Shown here in pieces: positions 45,105 to 55,100 of a stretch of 64,000 bases of DNA. Below the pieces are notes generated by a model. It made no database searches. It was not told the DNA's origin and worked only from the letters and a program-made list of their open reading frames with translations. A program made the translations under genes and the position numbers. Numbering within the stretch: the first letter of the stretch is position 1; every line of letters begins with the position of its first letter. Source of the DNA: Phycisphaerae bacterium (lineage in GTDB: Bacteria; Planctomycetota; Phycisphaerae; Phycisphaerales; UBA1924); the NCBI GenBank assembly GCA_030432255.1, contig JAUIHS010000005.1, forward strand, positions 143,870-207,869. The letters are read 5' to 3'.

Positions 45105-45908
45105 ATGAGAGTCACGAGCGGGTTCTTCGTTGCAGCGTCTTGCCTGACTGGTGTAGCCGCCTTCGGATCGGGGCGCATCATTGTCGCGCAGGAGTCTTCT
45201 CCGGGGGCGGGCGACTTCGATGCCAACCCCATCGCGATGGTCGCCCCCTACTCCACAACGCTCACCGCCGAGGCGTACTACGACTTCAGCGGCGGCGAAG
45301 TTGGAAGTTTCGGGCCGGCGCCGGGGGAAGACGGGCCGGTCCTGACCAATCAGCGCGCTCACCTCTTCTTTCTCCTGGCCTCGGACGGCCTGTCCCTTGT
45401 TCACGTCTACGACCACCCGACGGAACCGGGTGGCGGCACGGCGGATCAGAGGGCTGAGATCTTCGGTGACACCGCAGAGTTCACCGCGCGCGACGGCGAC
45501 CCCGGTGATGACTCGTACACGAACTTGGGCGGAACGGTCCTCCTCACGGAGCACATCTGGCCCGGTTCCCGCACCGATGGGATGGGCATCGGGGCGCTGG
45601 AGAATGAGTGGGAAGTGATCCTCCAGTTCGAGGCCTTCACCGGCCTCACGTCATGGAGCCTTGTCAACAACGACGACACCGAGCACGGTCTCGTGCTGGA
45701 AGTGGGCCGGCGGCTTCGGATCCGCTCCGCGTGCCCCGGCGATGTGGATCTCGGGGGTGGTGTGGACTTCGGTGATCTGAATGCCGTGCTCGGCGCTTGG
45801 GCCACGAGCGTGCCGCCCTGCACCGGCGGCGATGTGACCGGCGACGGGATGGTGAATTTCGATGACCTGAACCTGGTGCTGGCCCATTGGGGCGACACCT
45901 GTCCCTGA
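45105..45908 (+). CDS. Exported protein with dockerin-like tail
   Basis: 267 residues from the ATG at 45105, preceded by AAGGAG. Signal peptide RVTSGFFVAASCLTGVAAFG. The central region is beta-rich (AEAYYDFSGGEVGSFGPAPGEDG, HLFFLLASDGLSLVHVYDHP, NEWEVILQFEAFTGLTSWSLV), of unknown fold. The end has two dockerin-like repeats (DVDLGGGVDFGDLNAVLGAW; DVTGDGMVNFDDLNLVLAHW) and the final TCP. Upstream of the tRNA-Leu gene in the same direction. Confidence 0.8.
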   Translation: MRVTSGFFVAASCLTGVAAFGSGRIIVAQESSPGAGDFDANPIAMVAPYSTTLTAEAYYDFSGGEVGSFGPAPGEDGPVLTNQRAHLFFLLASDGLSLVHVYDHPTEPGGGTADQRAEIFGDTAEFTARDGDPGDDSYTNLGGTVLLTEHIWPGSRTDGMGIGALENEWEVILQFEAFTGLTSWSLVNNDDTEHGLVLEVGRRLRIRSACPGDVDLGGGVDFGDLNAVLGAWATSVPPCTGGDVTGDGMVNFDDLNLVLAHWGDTCP

Positions 45909-45962
45909 TCAGGCAGGATTCCATCGTGACGACGCCGCTCCTGCGTACAATGCCGACACGCC

Positions 45963-46046
45963 GCGGGTGTGGCGGAACTGGCAGACGCGTGGGATTTAGG
46001 TTCCCATGTCCTCACGGACGTGCAGGTTCGATTCCTGTCACCCGCA
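45963..46046 (+). tRNA. tRNA-Leu (anticodon UAG)
   Basis: 84 bases, class II tRNA with a long variable arm. Acceptor GCGGGTG pairs with CACCCGC (46039-46045), discriminator A at 46046. Anticodon loop TTTAGGT gives UAG, reading CUN leucine codons. The T-arm contains GGTTCGATTCC. The CCA end is not encoded. Confidence 0.97.
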
Positions 46047-46097
46047 TTTCAGGGCACCGGCATGGAGTCGCAGCGCACCGGCCTCAGGCTCCATGCC

Positions 46098-47186
46098 TCA
46101 ATCCGCCAGGATGACGACGTCTCTCGGATTGACGTGGGTCGTGACGGGATCGCCGACCTTCTTGAGCTCGCCGGGATGCAGTTCGAAGACCTTGACGCGC
46201 GTATCACCCGGCAACTCGATGATGTACTGAGCCATCTCGCCGAGGTAGATCGTCTCGACGATCTTGCCGGTCAGGGCGTCGTCCGTCTTCGGCTCCACGA
46301 TGCGGAATGCCTCGGGACGCACTGAGCAGGTGACGTTCCCGCCGCCCGGTGCGTTGTCATGGTCGTACGCCGTGGAATGCAGGTCACCCGCCGGGCTGTG
46401 CAGCCGGATGGCATCGCCGTCCTTGCCCGCGACCTCCGCGTGGATGAAGTTCGTCTCGCCGAGGAAGTCCGCGACAAAGCGCGATGCGGGACGGTTGTAC
46501 AGTTCCCGAGGCTTCCCCACCTGCGCCACGATGCCCATGTCCAGCACCGCCACACCATCCGCCATGGAGAGCGCTTCCTTCTGATCGTGCGTGACATACA
46601 CGGTCGTGATGCCCGTCTCGGTGCAGATCCGCCGAATCTCTGAGCGCATCTCCAGGCGAAGCTTGGCATCGAGATTGGAGAGCGGCTCATCGAGGAGCAG
46701 CACATCCGGACGCACGACAAGGGCGCGGGCCAGCGCCACGCGCTGCTGCTGACCGCCGGAGAGTTGCGTCGGCTTGCGCTCGGCGTACTCCGCCATGCGC
46801 ACCGCCTTGAGCGCTTCCTGAACTCGCTCTTCCTTCTCATCCTTCGCGATCTTCCGGACACCCAGACCGAAGCCCACGTTGCCCGCCACGGTCATGTGCG
46901 GCCACAACGCGTAGGACTGGAAGACCATCCCCGTATTGCGCTTGTTGGGCGGGAGGTTGGTGATGTCACGATCGTTGAAAAGAATGCGGCCGCCCGTCGG
47001 CTCAATGAAGCCCGCGATCATGCGGAGCAGCGTTGTCTTGCCGCAGCCGGAGGGACCGAGAAGGAAGAAGAGGTGTCCGCTCTCGATGACGAGCGAGATG
47101 CCATCGACGGCCTTGGTGATGCCACCTTCGGGACCCATCGAGGGGTAGTGCTTCGAGATCGAGTCAATCGTGATCCGCGTCGACAT
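46098..47186 (-). CDS. ABC transporter ATP-binding protein (PotA/UgpC/FbpC type)
   Basis: 362 residues. Walker A FLLGPSGCGKTTLLRM near 41-56, Q-loop in GMVFQSYALWPHMT, signature LSGGQQQRVALARAL, Walker B DVLLLDEPLSNLDAKLR and His-loop VYVTHDQKEA. A C-terminal OB-fold (TOBE) regulatory domain (CSVRPEAFRIVEP..LGEMAQYIIELPGDTRVKV) places it in the group energising binding-protein-dependent importers of sugars, polyamines or iron. No permease or binding protein is adjacent, so it may energise a transporter encoded elsewhere. Substrate unknown. Confidence 0.92.
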   Translation of the reverse strand: MSTRITIDSISKHYPSMGPEGGITKAVDGISLVIESGHLFFLLGPSGCGKTTLLRMIAGFIEPTGGRILFNDRDITNLPPNKRNTGMVFQSYALWPHMTVAGNVGFGLGVRKIAKDEKEERVQEALKAVRMAEYAERKPTQLSGGQQQRVALARALVVRPDVLLLDEPLSNLDAKLRLEMRSEIRRICTETGITTVYVTHDQKEALSMADGVAVLDMGIVAQVGKPRELYNRPASRFVADFLGETNFIHAEVAGKDGDAIRLHSPAGDLHSTAYDHDNAPGGGNVTCSVRPEAFRIVEPKTDDALTGKIVETIYLGEMAQYIIELPGDTRVKVFELHPGELKKVGDPVTTHVNPRDVVILAD

Positions 47187-47276
47187 GGCGGAAGGGTAGC
47201 AGACCCGCGCGGAACCGGGGCTCAGCAGGGTCGATCCACCCCGCCTTTGCGCGCCCTGAACCTCACGCGGCTGAGG

Positions 47277-47681
47277 TCATTTGCTCCCGCGCTTCGCGGT
47301 GTACTGGCCGCGGCCGACCCGCTTGAAACGCCCGTCCTTGAGCAGCGTCTGGTTCACGATGGTCCGAAAATTCGGCGAACTCGTCTTGTACCCGGCCTTC
47401 TGAACCGCCTCGGCCACCTGCGTCACGGACATGGTCTGCTTGCGCAGCAACTGATACAGAGCGTCGGCAAGGTTCATCGTGTTCCGGGGACGCCGACGAC
47501 GGGTCCCGTGACGGGTCGTCCGCGGCGAACCGCCCGCTTCGCGGATCTCCGCCTCCACCGCCGCGAGTTCCTTCAGCAGCCGATCGCGCTTTTTCTGAAG
47601 CGCTCCGACATGCTTCTCACGCCGTCTCAACTCGGCCTGAAGTTCGTCGTAGCTGATATCCGAGAGCTGGCGTTTCGCCAT
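47277..47681 (-). CDS. Small coiled-coil / winged-helix-like DNA-binding protein
   Basis: 134 residues from the ATG at 47681, which has GGAGG five bases upstream; the ATG at 47693 lies inside the ribosome site. A charged coiled coil (DELQAELRRREKHVGALQKKRDRLLKEL..) is followed by an Arg-rich hinge (TTRHGTRRRRPRNT) and a C-terminal helical domain (NLADALYQLLRKQTMSVTQVAEAVQKAGYKTSS, then FRTIVNQTLLKDGRFKRVGRGQYT), which looks like a HARE-HTH or similar winged helix. Probably a nucleoid- or transcription-associated protein. Target unknown. Confidence 0.6.
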   Translation of the reverse strand: MAKRQLSDISYDELQAELRRREKHVGALQKKRDRLLKELAAVEAEIREAGGSPRTTRHGTRRRRPRNTMNLADALYQLLRKQTMSVTQVAEAVQKAGYKTSSPNFRTIVNQTLLKDGRFKRVGRGQYTAKRGSK

Positions 47682-47813
47682 CATCGCCTCCATGGCGGCC
47701 GCTCAGCCGATGGCCCCCGACCTCGACCGGGACCTGCCTGATGTCAGATCTGAGTCCGGCCCCCGCGCGGCCTGAGTGTATGTCTCCGGCCCTCCGAACT
47801 CAACCACAAGTGA

Positions 47814-50213
47814 TCAGAAGGGCAGATCGAAGCTGAAGCTGAAGATCCGATCGTCATCGGTGTTCTCATCGACGATCGGGAAACCGAAGTCGAAGGCCAG
47901 CGGCGCCTGCCCGAAGAAGGGGAGATACAGGCGGATGCCGGTGCCGATCGCGACCCGGTAGTCATCGAATCCGAAGTCATCGTTGATCGTTCCTGAATCG
48001 ACGAATCCGACGATCGCGACGGTGTCCTTCCAGACCGGCCGCTCAACCTCGACGCCGAAGAAGAACTTGAAGTCGCCGCCGACATGATCGTCGCTCAGGT
48101 TGCCGTTCCGCTTCACACCCAGCGGACCGATGCCGCGGAAGTCGAAGCCCCTGAAGCTGCGGCCACCGAGGTAGAACCGCTCGTAGACAGGCGCCTCGTC
48201 CTCCTGGGGGAGGTAGCCCACATCCGTCTTGAGAGCGAGCACGGTCTTGCGCCCGAAGAAGTCCTCATCGATGGTCACGAACAACTGCGCTTCTGCGTTC
48301 AGCCGCGTGAAATCAAAGTCCCCGCCGAGCAGCCCCACCTGCTCCACGAGCAGTTCGATGCGCGAGCCGCGCGTTGGTCGGAAGCGGTTGTCGACGGAGG
48401 TGCGCTGCAGGTCGAGTCCGATTGAAGTGATGATGTTCTGGTCTTCGACGGCGTACACATCCACCGGTGCACCACGATCGAGGTCACTCAGCGAGATGCT
48501 CTCGGCCCGCAGTGCCAGTCCGCCCGTCCATCGCGTTCCGAAGCGCCGGGCCAGTCGCAGGCGCCCGCCGTAGCGCTCCTCGTCATAGTTGCTGAACTCA
48601 CGATCACGGAAGTACCCGGACCCGCCCAGCGAATAGGGCGACTCGAAGAGATACGGCTCCGTGAGTGACACCGAGTACCTCGACACACGCGTACCCGGCT
48701 GCACCTCGGCAACGAATGACTGCCCCGCACCGCGGAATGATTCGCCGCGGAACAACTCCCCGACTCCACCGGGCACATCGTAGAGATCGAAGTTGTCCTG
48801 GCGCAGGCTGATGGCACCGCTGAGCCCGGAGTCCGAACTGGCGATGGCGCCGAACTGGATCCGACCGGTATCGGTGTCCTCCACTTCGACGAGCAGGTCG
48901 CGGTACTGGGCGTCGTAGTCCGCGGGCGGCTGCGGCGTCAGCTTGATGCTGCCGAGCTTGAAGAGCTTGAGGTACTGAAGCTCCTTACTTGATTCGTCCA
49001 ACCGCGTCCCGTGGAAAGGTCGGGCAGGGAGCAGGTCGATGTGACGCCGGATGACGTTCTGCTTGGTGACCGTGTTGCCTTCGATCCGGACGCGCCCGAC
49101 CTTGTACCTCAAGCCTTCATCAATCTCGAAGAGCAGATCGACGACCGGGGCCCGCGTGTCGCGAAGTTCGAGGCGGCGAACATTGACGTCCAGGTAGCCA
49201 AGCTCACGGTACGCATCCTCAACCGTTTTCTCGCTGGCGCGCAGCCGATCCAGGCTGTAGACGTCACCCGACTTGATCTCGATCAGGCCCGCAAGCTGCA
49301 TCGATGAGAAGACCGACGGTTCCTCGTCTTCCGTGCCCCGCGCCCGGGCCCGCACGTCCCGCAAGGTGTACAGGCGACCCTCGTCAACGATGAAGGTCAC
49401 GATCGCCTCGCGTCCGTCCCGGCTGATCTGGATCTCGCGATCCGCACGCACGTCGAGGTAGCCGCGATCGAGATAGAAGCGGACCAGCGACGAGACATCG
49501 CCGCGGAGGACCTCCTCGTCCAGCGGAGCGCCGCCGAAGATGCCCCGGGTCCTGGTCTCGATCTCAGGTCGAAGTTCTCTGACCCCGAAGGCCGAATTCC
49601 CATCGAACCGGATGGCGGTCACCTGAACGCGCGGCCCCTCGCGAATACGGAAGAGGAGTTTGCCTTCCGACCGCAGTTCACTCTCATCGACCAGCACCTG
49701 CACCTGGTAGTAGCCACGCTCGCGGTACAGTTTCTCGATCGCCCGTGTTGCCCGACCGATCTGATACTCATCGATCGGTGCATCGGCGAAGAGATTGATC
49801 GCGGCGGCGAGGACTTCGTCGGCCACTTCCCGGTTCCCCACGACGCTGACATCTGTAATCACCGGTGCCTCGACGACCGCAATCCGGACGACGACGGTGC
49901 CATCCGAGAGCGCTTCGTAGGAGACCTGCACATCCTCGAACTGGTCGAGGCGCTGCAACTGCCGGAGATCCTGTTCCAGAACACGCGAAACGAGCGGGCG
50001 ACCTTCGCTGGTGTTGATGTTGTTGACGATCCAGTTCGAATCCACGCGCTCCAGTCCGGTGACCTCGATGCGTGAAACGATCGCGCCTTCGTACGGACTC
50101 TCGAGTGCCGCCGGCGCGGTATCGTCCGACTGCGCGAACACGACACCCGTCGGCCCGCCGGCAGCGGCAAGGAGCGCAACAACGATCGCTGCACGCCGCA
50201 GCGGCGTTCGCAT
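47814..50213 (-). CDS. bamA: BamA, outer-membrane protein assembly factor
   Basis: Inserts beta-barrel proteins into the outer membrane. 799 residues from the ATG at 50213. Signal peptide TPLRRAAIVVALLAAAGG.. then five POTRA-like domains (about 35-450) with the recurring pattern I-x-x-V-x-V-x-G-N, for example VITDVSVVGNREVADEVL and YKVGRVRIEGNTVTKQNVI, each ending with a strand. The barrel follows, with the lid-loop motif GGRSFRGFDFRG and the final strand ending FSFSFDLPF. Together with skp, lpxA, lpxC and lpxD in this window it shows a lipid A-containing outer membrane. Confidence 0.93.
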   Translation of the reverse strand: MRTPLRRAAIVVALLAAAGGPTGVVFAQSDDTAPAALESPYEGAIVSRIEVTGLERVDSNWIVNNINTSEGRPLVSRVLEQDLRQLQRLDQFEDVQVSYEALSDGTVVVRIAVVEAPVITDVSVVGNREVADEVLAAAINLFADAPIDEYQIGRATRAIEKLYRERGYYQVQVLVDESELRSEGKLLFRIREGPRVQVTAIRFDGNSAFGVRELRPEIETRTRGIFGGAPLDEEVLRGDVSSLVRFYLDRGYLDVRADREIQISRDGREAIVTFIVDEGRLYTLRDVRARARGTEDEEPSVFSSMQLAGLIEIKSGDVYSLDRLRASEKTVEDAYRELGYLDVNVRRLELRDTRAPVVDLLFEIDEGLRYKVGRVRIEGNTVTKQNVIRRHIDLLPARPFHGTRLDESSKELQYLKLFKLGSIKLTPQPPADYDAQYRDLLVEVEDTDTGRIQFGAIASSDSGLSGAISLRQDNFDLYDVPGGVGELFRGESFRGAGQSFVAEVQPGTRVSRYSVSLTEPYLFESPYSLGGSGYFRDREFSNYDEERYGGRLRLARRFGTRWTGGLALRAESISLSDLDRGAPVDVYAVEDQNIITSIGLDLQRTSVDNRFRPTRGSRIELLVEQVGLLGGDFDFTRLNAEAQLFVTIDEDFFGRKTVLALKTDVGYLPQEDEAPVYERFYLGGRSFRGFDFRGIGPLGVKRNGNLSDDHVGGDFKFFFGVEVERPVWKDTVAIVGFVDSGTINDDFGFDDYRVAIGTGIRLYLPFFGQAPLAFDFGFPIVDENTDDDRIFSFSFDLPF

Positions 50214-50457
50214 GGACCTCACAAGTTGCGTCGGATAACCGAATTGCACGGCCCGACGATACTCACCGGGCGTGTTAGTGACAACTACGCAGGTGGGGTC
50301 CGATGCCCCCCTCACAGCGCTTGTTCACCACCCATCCACACCACCCCCGTCTGGGTGGGCGCTTCGCCCGTGAATGCGTATCCTGCCCAATTGACGCGCG
50401 AAGGACTGCGCCTCAACGGTTCGGGAACGCCACGGCTTGAATGGACAAGGATGACCA

Positions 50458-50673
50458 ATGCGTCGCATCGCACGCCCACTGCGAAAATCAATGATCCTCG
50501 GTGTCTGCTTCGCGTGCCTTCTGGGTGCCGGCAGCATCTTTCTGCTGCAGATTGATCGCGAGCGACTGATCGCGGCGAGCACAGTCGAACTGTGCACGAT
50601 CCTCGGCTTCCTGCTGCTCCCGGTCATCACCATCGCGCTCATCGAGATGGATCGCCGGGCAAGTTGTTCCTAA
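50458..50673 (+). CDS. Small two-span membrane protein
   Basis: 71 residues. Two hydrophobic helices (MILGVCFACLLGAGSIFLLQI and TVELCTILGFLLLPVITIALI) joined by a short charged loop, with basic residues at the N-terminus (MRRIARPLRK). AGGA lies six bases before the ATG. It ends four bases inside the birA stop region on the opposite strand. Not recognised; real coding is plausible but not certain. Confidence 0.5.
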   Translation: MRRIARPLRKSMILGVCFACLLGAGSIFLLQIDRERLIAASTVELCTILGFLLLPVITIALIEMDRRASCS

Positions 50674-51452
50674 GTCGTTCCAGAATCGCGACTTGAGCGA
50701 AAGTGCACCTCAGGGAAGGCCCGCTCCAGGACAAGTGACACCGGCCCATCAAGGCACGTGAACATCACGCGTCCATTATCCGCCATCCCTTCCAGCCGCG
50801 CTCGGCACGCTCCACCCAGCCCATCCCGAATCGCCGTCCACCCCTCCGGGCCGTGCAGGCCACGCTGTGCGCTCTCAAGCCAGGCGCCGGGCAGACCTCC
50901 GGTCCGCACGGCCGCCATGAGATGCCCGCGCAGAGCGAGCAGCACCTGTTCCACGTCCTTCTCCGATCCCGTGGCCTCCACGACGCTGGTCGCTGTCGCC
51001 CCCACTTCGCCTTCCGCAACCCGGTTGTTCACGTTCATCCCGACCCCGACCACCAACGTCGGTCCCCACTTCGACGCAATCGTCTCGCAGAGCGTGCCGC
51101 AAACCTTGCGGCGATTGAGGAGGACATCGTTCGGCCACTTGAGTCTCAGATCGACCGCTGTACCGACAGAACTCATCATCTCATCCAGCGATCTCAGGCA
51201 CGCGACGCCGACCCGCAGCCCCAGGCCCGGAAGAACGTCGACCGGGTTGCCGAGGGGCCAGGCGAATGAGCACCAGAGTCCACCTATCGGGCTGAGCCAG
51301 CGACGACCTCGTTGACCGACGCCCTCGGTCTGTCTGCGGGCCGCGAAGATGACCCCGCCGGGAGGGACGTCCCCCGCCCGCGCTGCGCGGGCGGCGAGGG
51401 CGTTGGTCGAATCGACCTCTTCGAACCACTGGATGGGCGGCTCAGTCGTCAT
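50670..51452 (-). CDS. birA: Biotin--[acetyl-CoA-carboxylase] ligase (no DNA-binding domain)
   Basis: Attaches biotin to carboxyl-carrier protein. 260 residues. Motifs: the opening VDSTNALA, the biotin loop TEGVGQRGRRWLSP (usual GRGRxGRxW, here GVGQRGRRW), then LKWPNDVLLNRRKVCGTL and VVGVGMNVNN, followed by the small C-terminal domain. There is no N-terminal helix-turn-helix, so it should be enzyme only and not the bio-operon repressor. The G-Q in the glycine loop is a mild variant. Confidence 0.93.
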   Translation of the reverse strand: MTTEPPIQWFEEVDSTNALAARAARAGDVPPGGVIFAARRQTEGVGQRGRRWLSPIGGLWCSFAWPLGNPVDVLPGLGLRVGVACLRSLDEMMSSVGTAVDLRLKWPNDVLLNRRKVCGTLCETIASKWGPTLVVGVGMNVNNRVAEGEVGATATSVVEATGSEKDVEQVLLALRGHLMAAVRTGGLPGAWLESAQRGLHGPEGWTAIRDGLGGACRARLEGMADNGRVMFTCLDGPVSLVLERAFPEVHFRSSRDSGTT

Positions 51453-51591
51453 GGCCTGCCAAGCCTACCGACGCACAGACAGGATCGTCGAGCCAACCAG
51501 CCACTCTGGCAGGCGGCGACCCGGCTCAGACTCCCCGGCTGCGGGGCGAGATCGGCACGCGACTTGCAGGATTCCCCACCAAGGCGTCTTG

Positions 51592-52014
51592 ATGCTCATG
51601 CGCCGTCGCCGATACTCTGTATGTGACCTGATGACCAGACACCGTTCACAATGCGAACACAAGCCCGGCGTGATTGGCCGGGTCGGGCCCGGCAGTTCCA
51701 TGCTGCTGGCGATGCTCATGCTTGTCGCGTTGCCGGCAGTCGGGGCGGCCGCCGTTCCGGCCGCCGCCATGGTCCTTGAGGTCACCCTCCGTGATGCGCC
51801 GAGGCGGGACCACCACGTCGAGAACGTGATCCCCGAGTACGAGTGCATCTCGTCGACCCTCAGAGCTGTCGCGGCAGCGCTGACGACCGGTGATGACTTC
51901 GCCGCTATCGCGAATGCTTCACCCCGCTTGGTCATCACGACTCCGCGGCGCCCTGCCGACGGGGCAACCCCCCGCTCCGGCCTGCTCGACCTGCCTCCGC
52001 CGACGTTGCTCTGA
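51592..52014 (+). CDS. Small exported protein upstream of secA, candidate secretion monitor
   Basis: 140 residues from the ATG at 51592 (AAGG seven bases upstream); starts at 51598 or 51631 are also possible. A long basic N-region (RRRRYSVCDLMTRHRSQCEHK..) precedes a hydrophobic core (SSMLLAMLMLVALPAVGAAA), then about 80 residues ending DLPPPTLL. It reads in the direction of secA and ends 138 bases before the secA ATG. Codon use is like its neighbours. The layout (short secreted peptide, extended signal N-region, polyproline just before the stop, then secA) is that of a SecM-type monitor, although no known arrest sequence is present. I do not recognise a family. Confidence 0.55.
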   Translation: MLMRRRRYSVCDLMTRHRSQCEHKPGVIGRVGPGSSMLLAMLMLVALPAVGAAAVPAAAMVLEVTLRDAPRRDHHVENVIPEYECISSTLRAVAAALTTGDDFAAIANASPRLVITTPRRPADGATPRSGLLDLPPPTLL

Positions 52015-52152
52015 GCCTCGCCGCGCCTCGTCGCGGCATGCCTGACTCGTCCTGCGTTGATAGCACGGTCCTCTCACACACTCAGAACATCATCCGGCCG
52101 GTTCCTGCGCATCCGATTGTGTTGCCGCCGCGACCGTCCGAGGAGCCTCATC

Positions 52153-55100
52153 ATGCCCGCTGACATTCCCGTCCTCGGCCCCATTGTGAACAAGATCTTC
52201 GGCACTCGAAACGAGCGTTTCGTCCGCCGCTACACGAACCGCGTTGAAGCGATCGGAGCACTGGAGCCTGAGATGCGTCGTCTGAGCGACGGCGAGCTTC
52301 AGGCGCGCACTTCGGAGTTGCGAGAGCAGTTCGAGAAGGAGGGCCGGGGGAGCGATCTCCTGATCGAGGCATTTGCGGTGGCCCGCGAGGTCATGGATCG
52401 TTCGGTTGGAATCCGGAACATCTTCAACCCGAAGCTTGCTGAGCGATTTCCCCTCGACCGTCTCTCTTCCGAGGACCGGGCGCTGTACGACGAGACGAAA
52501 GCGAAGATGGATGCGACCCCCGATGCGCCGCCCACCGGCGACTTCCTGGGATGCGAGGAGGCGCAGCCGGGCTGGATGCAGGTTGAGATTCCGGCCCGCC
52601 TCTATGAGGCCGTGCGCGAGATCTTCCCGGAGTCGCGTCCGCCCTTCCGTGCCCGCCCCTTCGATGTGCAGCTCATCGGTGGCATGGTGCTGTACCAGGG
52701 CAAGATCGCGGAGATGAAGACGGGTGAGGGCAAGACGATCGTCGCCCCGCTCGCCTGCTATCTCGCGTCGGTCATGGGCTACAAGGTGCACGTCGTGACG
52801 GTGAACGACTACCTCGTGCAACGAGACCGAGACTGGACCTTCCCTTACTTCCACTGGCTCGGCCTCACGGTCGGCGCCATCCATCCGATGCACATGCAGC
52901 CGGAGGACATGAAGCGTTCGATGTACCAGTGCGACGTTGTGTACGGGACGACGAGCGAGTTCGGGTTCGATTATCTGCGCGACAACATGAAGCAGTCCGC
53001 GGACGCCCAGGTGCAGCGCGTCCGTGAATATGCCATCGTCGACGAGGTCGACTCGACCTTGATCGACGAAGCTCGTACGCCGTTGATCATCTCCGGCCCG
53101 GCTCACGAGACGGAGCCCCGTTACGACATGGCGGACGAACTGGCCCGTCACCTGGTTTCGATGCAGACCGACTTCGACCGCATCGATGGCAAGGTGGAGC
53201 AGTGCAAGCGCGACATCAAGGGGACCGAAGGTGACATCCGCAATGCCCGCGACAAGTCGGTCATTCCCGGACTTCAGAAGAAGCTGGAAGAGCTCAAGTC
53301 GAGCCTTCCCCGACTCCAGGAAGAACGTGACCAGTTCACGCAGTACTACGAAGTCGAGCGCGAACGCCGTTCTGCCCACCTGACCCACCAGGGCATCGCC
53401 GAGGCGCAGCGCAAGGCCGGCGTCGGATCCTTCTATGTCGGAGGCAACGTCGACATTCCGCACCTGCTTGAGCAGGCACTGCGGGCACACGTGATCTATG
53501 AGCGCGACAAGGACTACGTGGTCATGCCCACGCCCAACCCGGCGACGGGGCAGCAGGAACCCGACGTTGTCATCGTCGACGTCAATACCGGCCGCGCGAT
53601 GGTCGGCCGTCAGTGGTCCGACGGCCTCCACCAGGCTGTCCAGATGAAGGAAGGGCTGCGGATCCGACCCGAGACTCAGACGGTCGCCACCATCACCATC
53701 CAGAACTTCTTCAAGATGTACAAGCGACTCTCCGGCATGACCGGTACCGCGGATACGGAAGCCCAGGAGTTCAACGACATCTACAAGCTCGATGTCGTAA
53801 CCATCCCCACGAACCTCCCCGTGATCCGACAGGATCACGACGACGTCATCTACCTGTCACAGAAGGACAAGTGGGACTCCATCGTCGAAGAGATCAAGAC
53901 CTTCCATGATCTCGGCATCCCCGTGCTCGTCGGCACCACCAGCGTCGAGAAGAGCGAAATGCTGTCACGCATGCTCACCAGCAAGCATGGCATCAAGCAC
54001 GAGGTCCTCAACGCCAAGCAGCACGAACGCGAAGCCAATATCGTCGAGGATGCCGGTCGACTCGGCGCCGTGATGATCGCGACCAATATGGCCGGCCGCG
54101 GCACGGACATCAAGCTCGCGAAGATCTCGCGTGAAGAACTCATTGAGCACTGGCTGAAGCGCGGCCTGGCCCCGCGCGACCTGTCTCCGGAGGACACGGA
54201 TGAAGTCCTGCGCGAGAAGGTCTACCGTAAGATCGCGCCCAAGGAACTCGGCCTGCGCAAGGCCGAGGCGATGGAGATGCCCATCGAAGAGCTGGAACTG
54301 GGCCTGCTCCGGGCCTGGGCAGGCAAGCAATCCTTCGCGGACGAGAAACGCATCCGGTCAATGTCGGCGGACCAACTCCGCGACGCGCTCGACGAAAGCG
54401 GACGCACGCTCCTGCACCGCCTGCGCTGGGTCGATTCCATCATCGAACTGGGCGGCCTGCACGTCATCGGCACCGAGCGTCACGAGTCACGCCGCATTGA
54501 CAACCAGCTTCGCGGCCGTTCGGGACGCCAGGGTGACAAGGGCTCCTCGCGATTCTTCGTCTCCATGGAAGATGACCTGATGCAGATGTTCGCGGGCGAG
54601 ACCACGCTCAAGATCCTGTCCCGCATGGGCATGAAGGAAGGCGACTCGATCGAGCACCCCATGATGTCCAAGAGCCTGGTCCGTGCCCAGCGCAAGGTCG
54701 AAGAGCGCAACTTCTCCTGGCGCAAGAACATCCTCGAATATGACGAGATCATGGAGCACCAGCGTCAGGACTTCTACGGCACGCGGCAGCGTGTGCTCGA
54801 CGGCCGCAAGCTCAAGAGCATGATCTTCGACTTCATCGAGCAGTCGGTCTACGACGCAGTCGACCGCTATCTCGATCGTGACTTCACGGCGGAGTGCGTG
54901 GCGGAGTTCGCGCGCGAGGCCATCGGCTGCTCGATCCCGGTTGACCGCCTCCGCAACAAGGATCGAGAGGACCTCGTGATCGCCGTCCGACGTGCAGCGC
55001 GCGAAGAGGCGAACCATGAGATCACAATGACCCTCGGTGAGTACCTGCCCACTGAGGGTGACGAGGCGGATCAGGATCTCAAGGGACTGACAGCCTGGGC

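Noticed and set aside
52090..53838. 582-codon minus-strand open frame opposite secA (and another at 54487-55821)
   Set aside because: Complete overlap with secA motifs on the plus strand; no recognisable domain.
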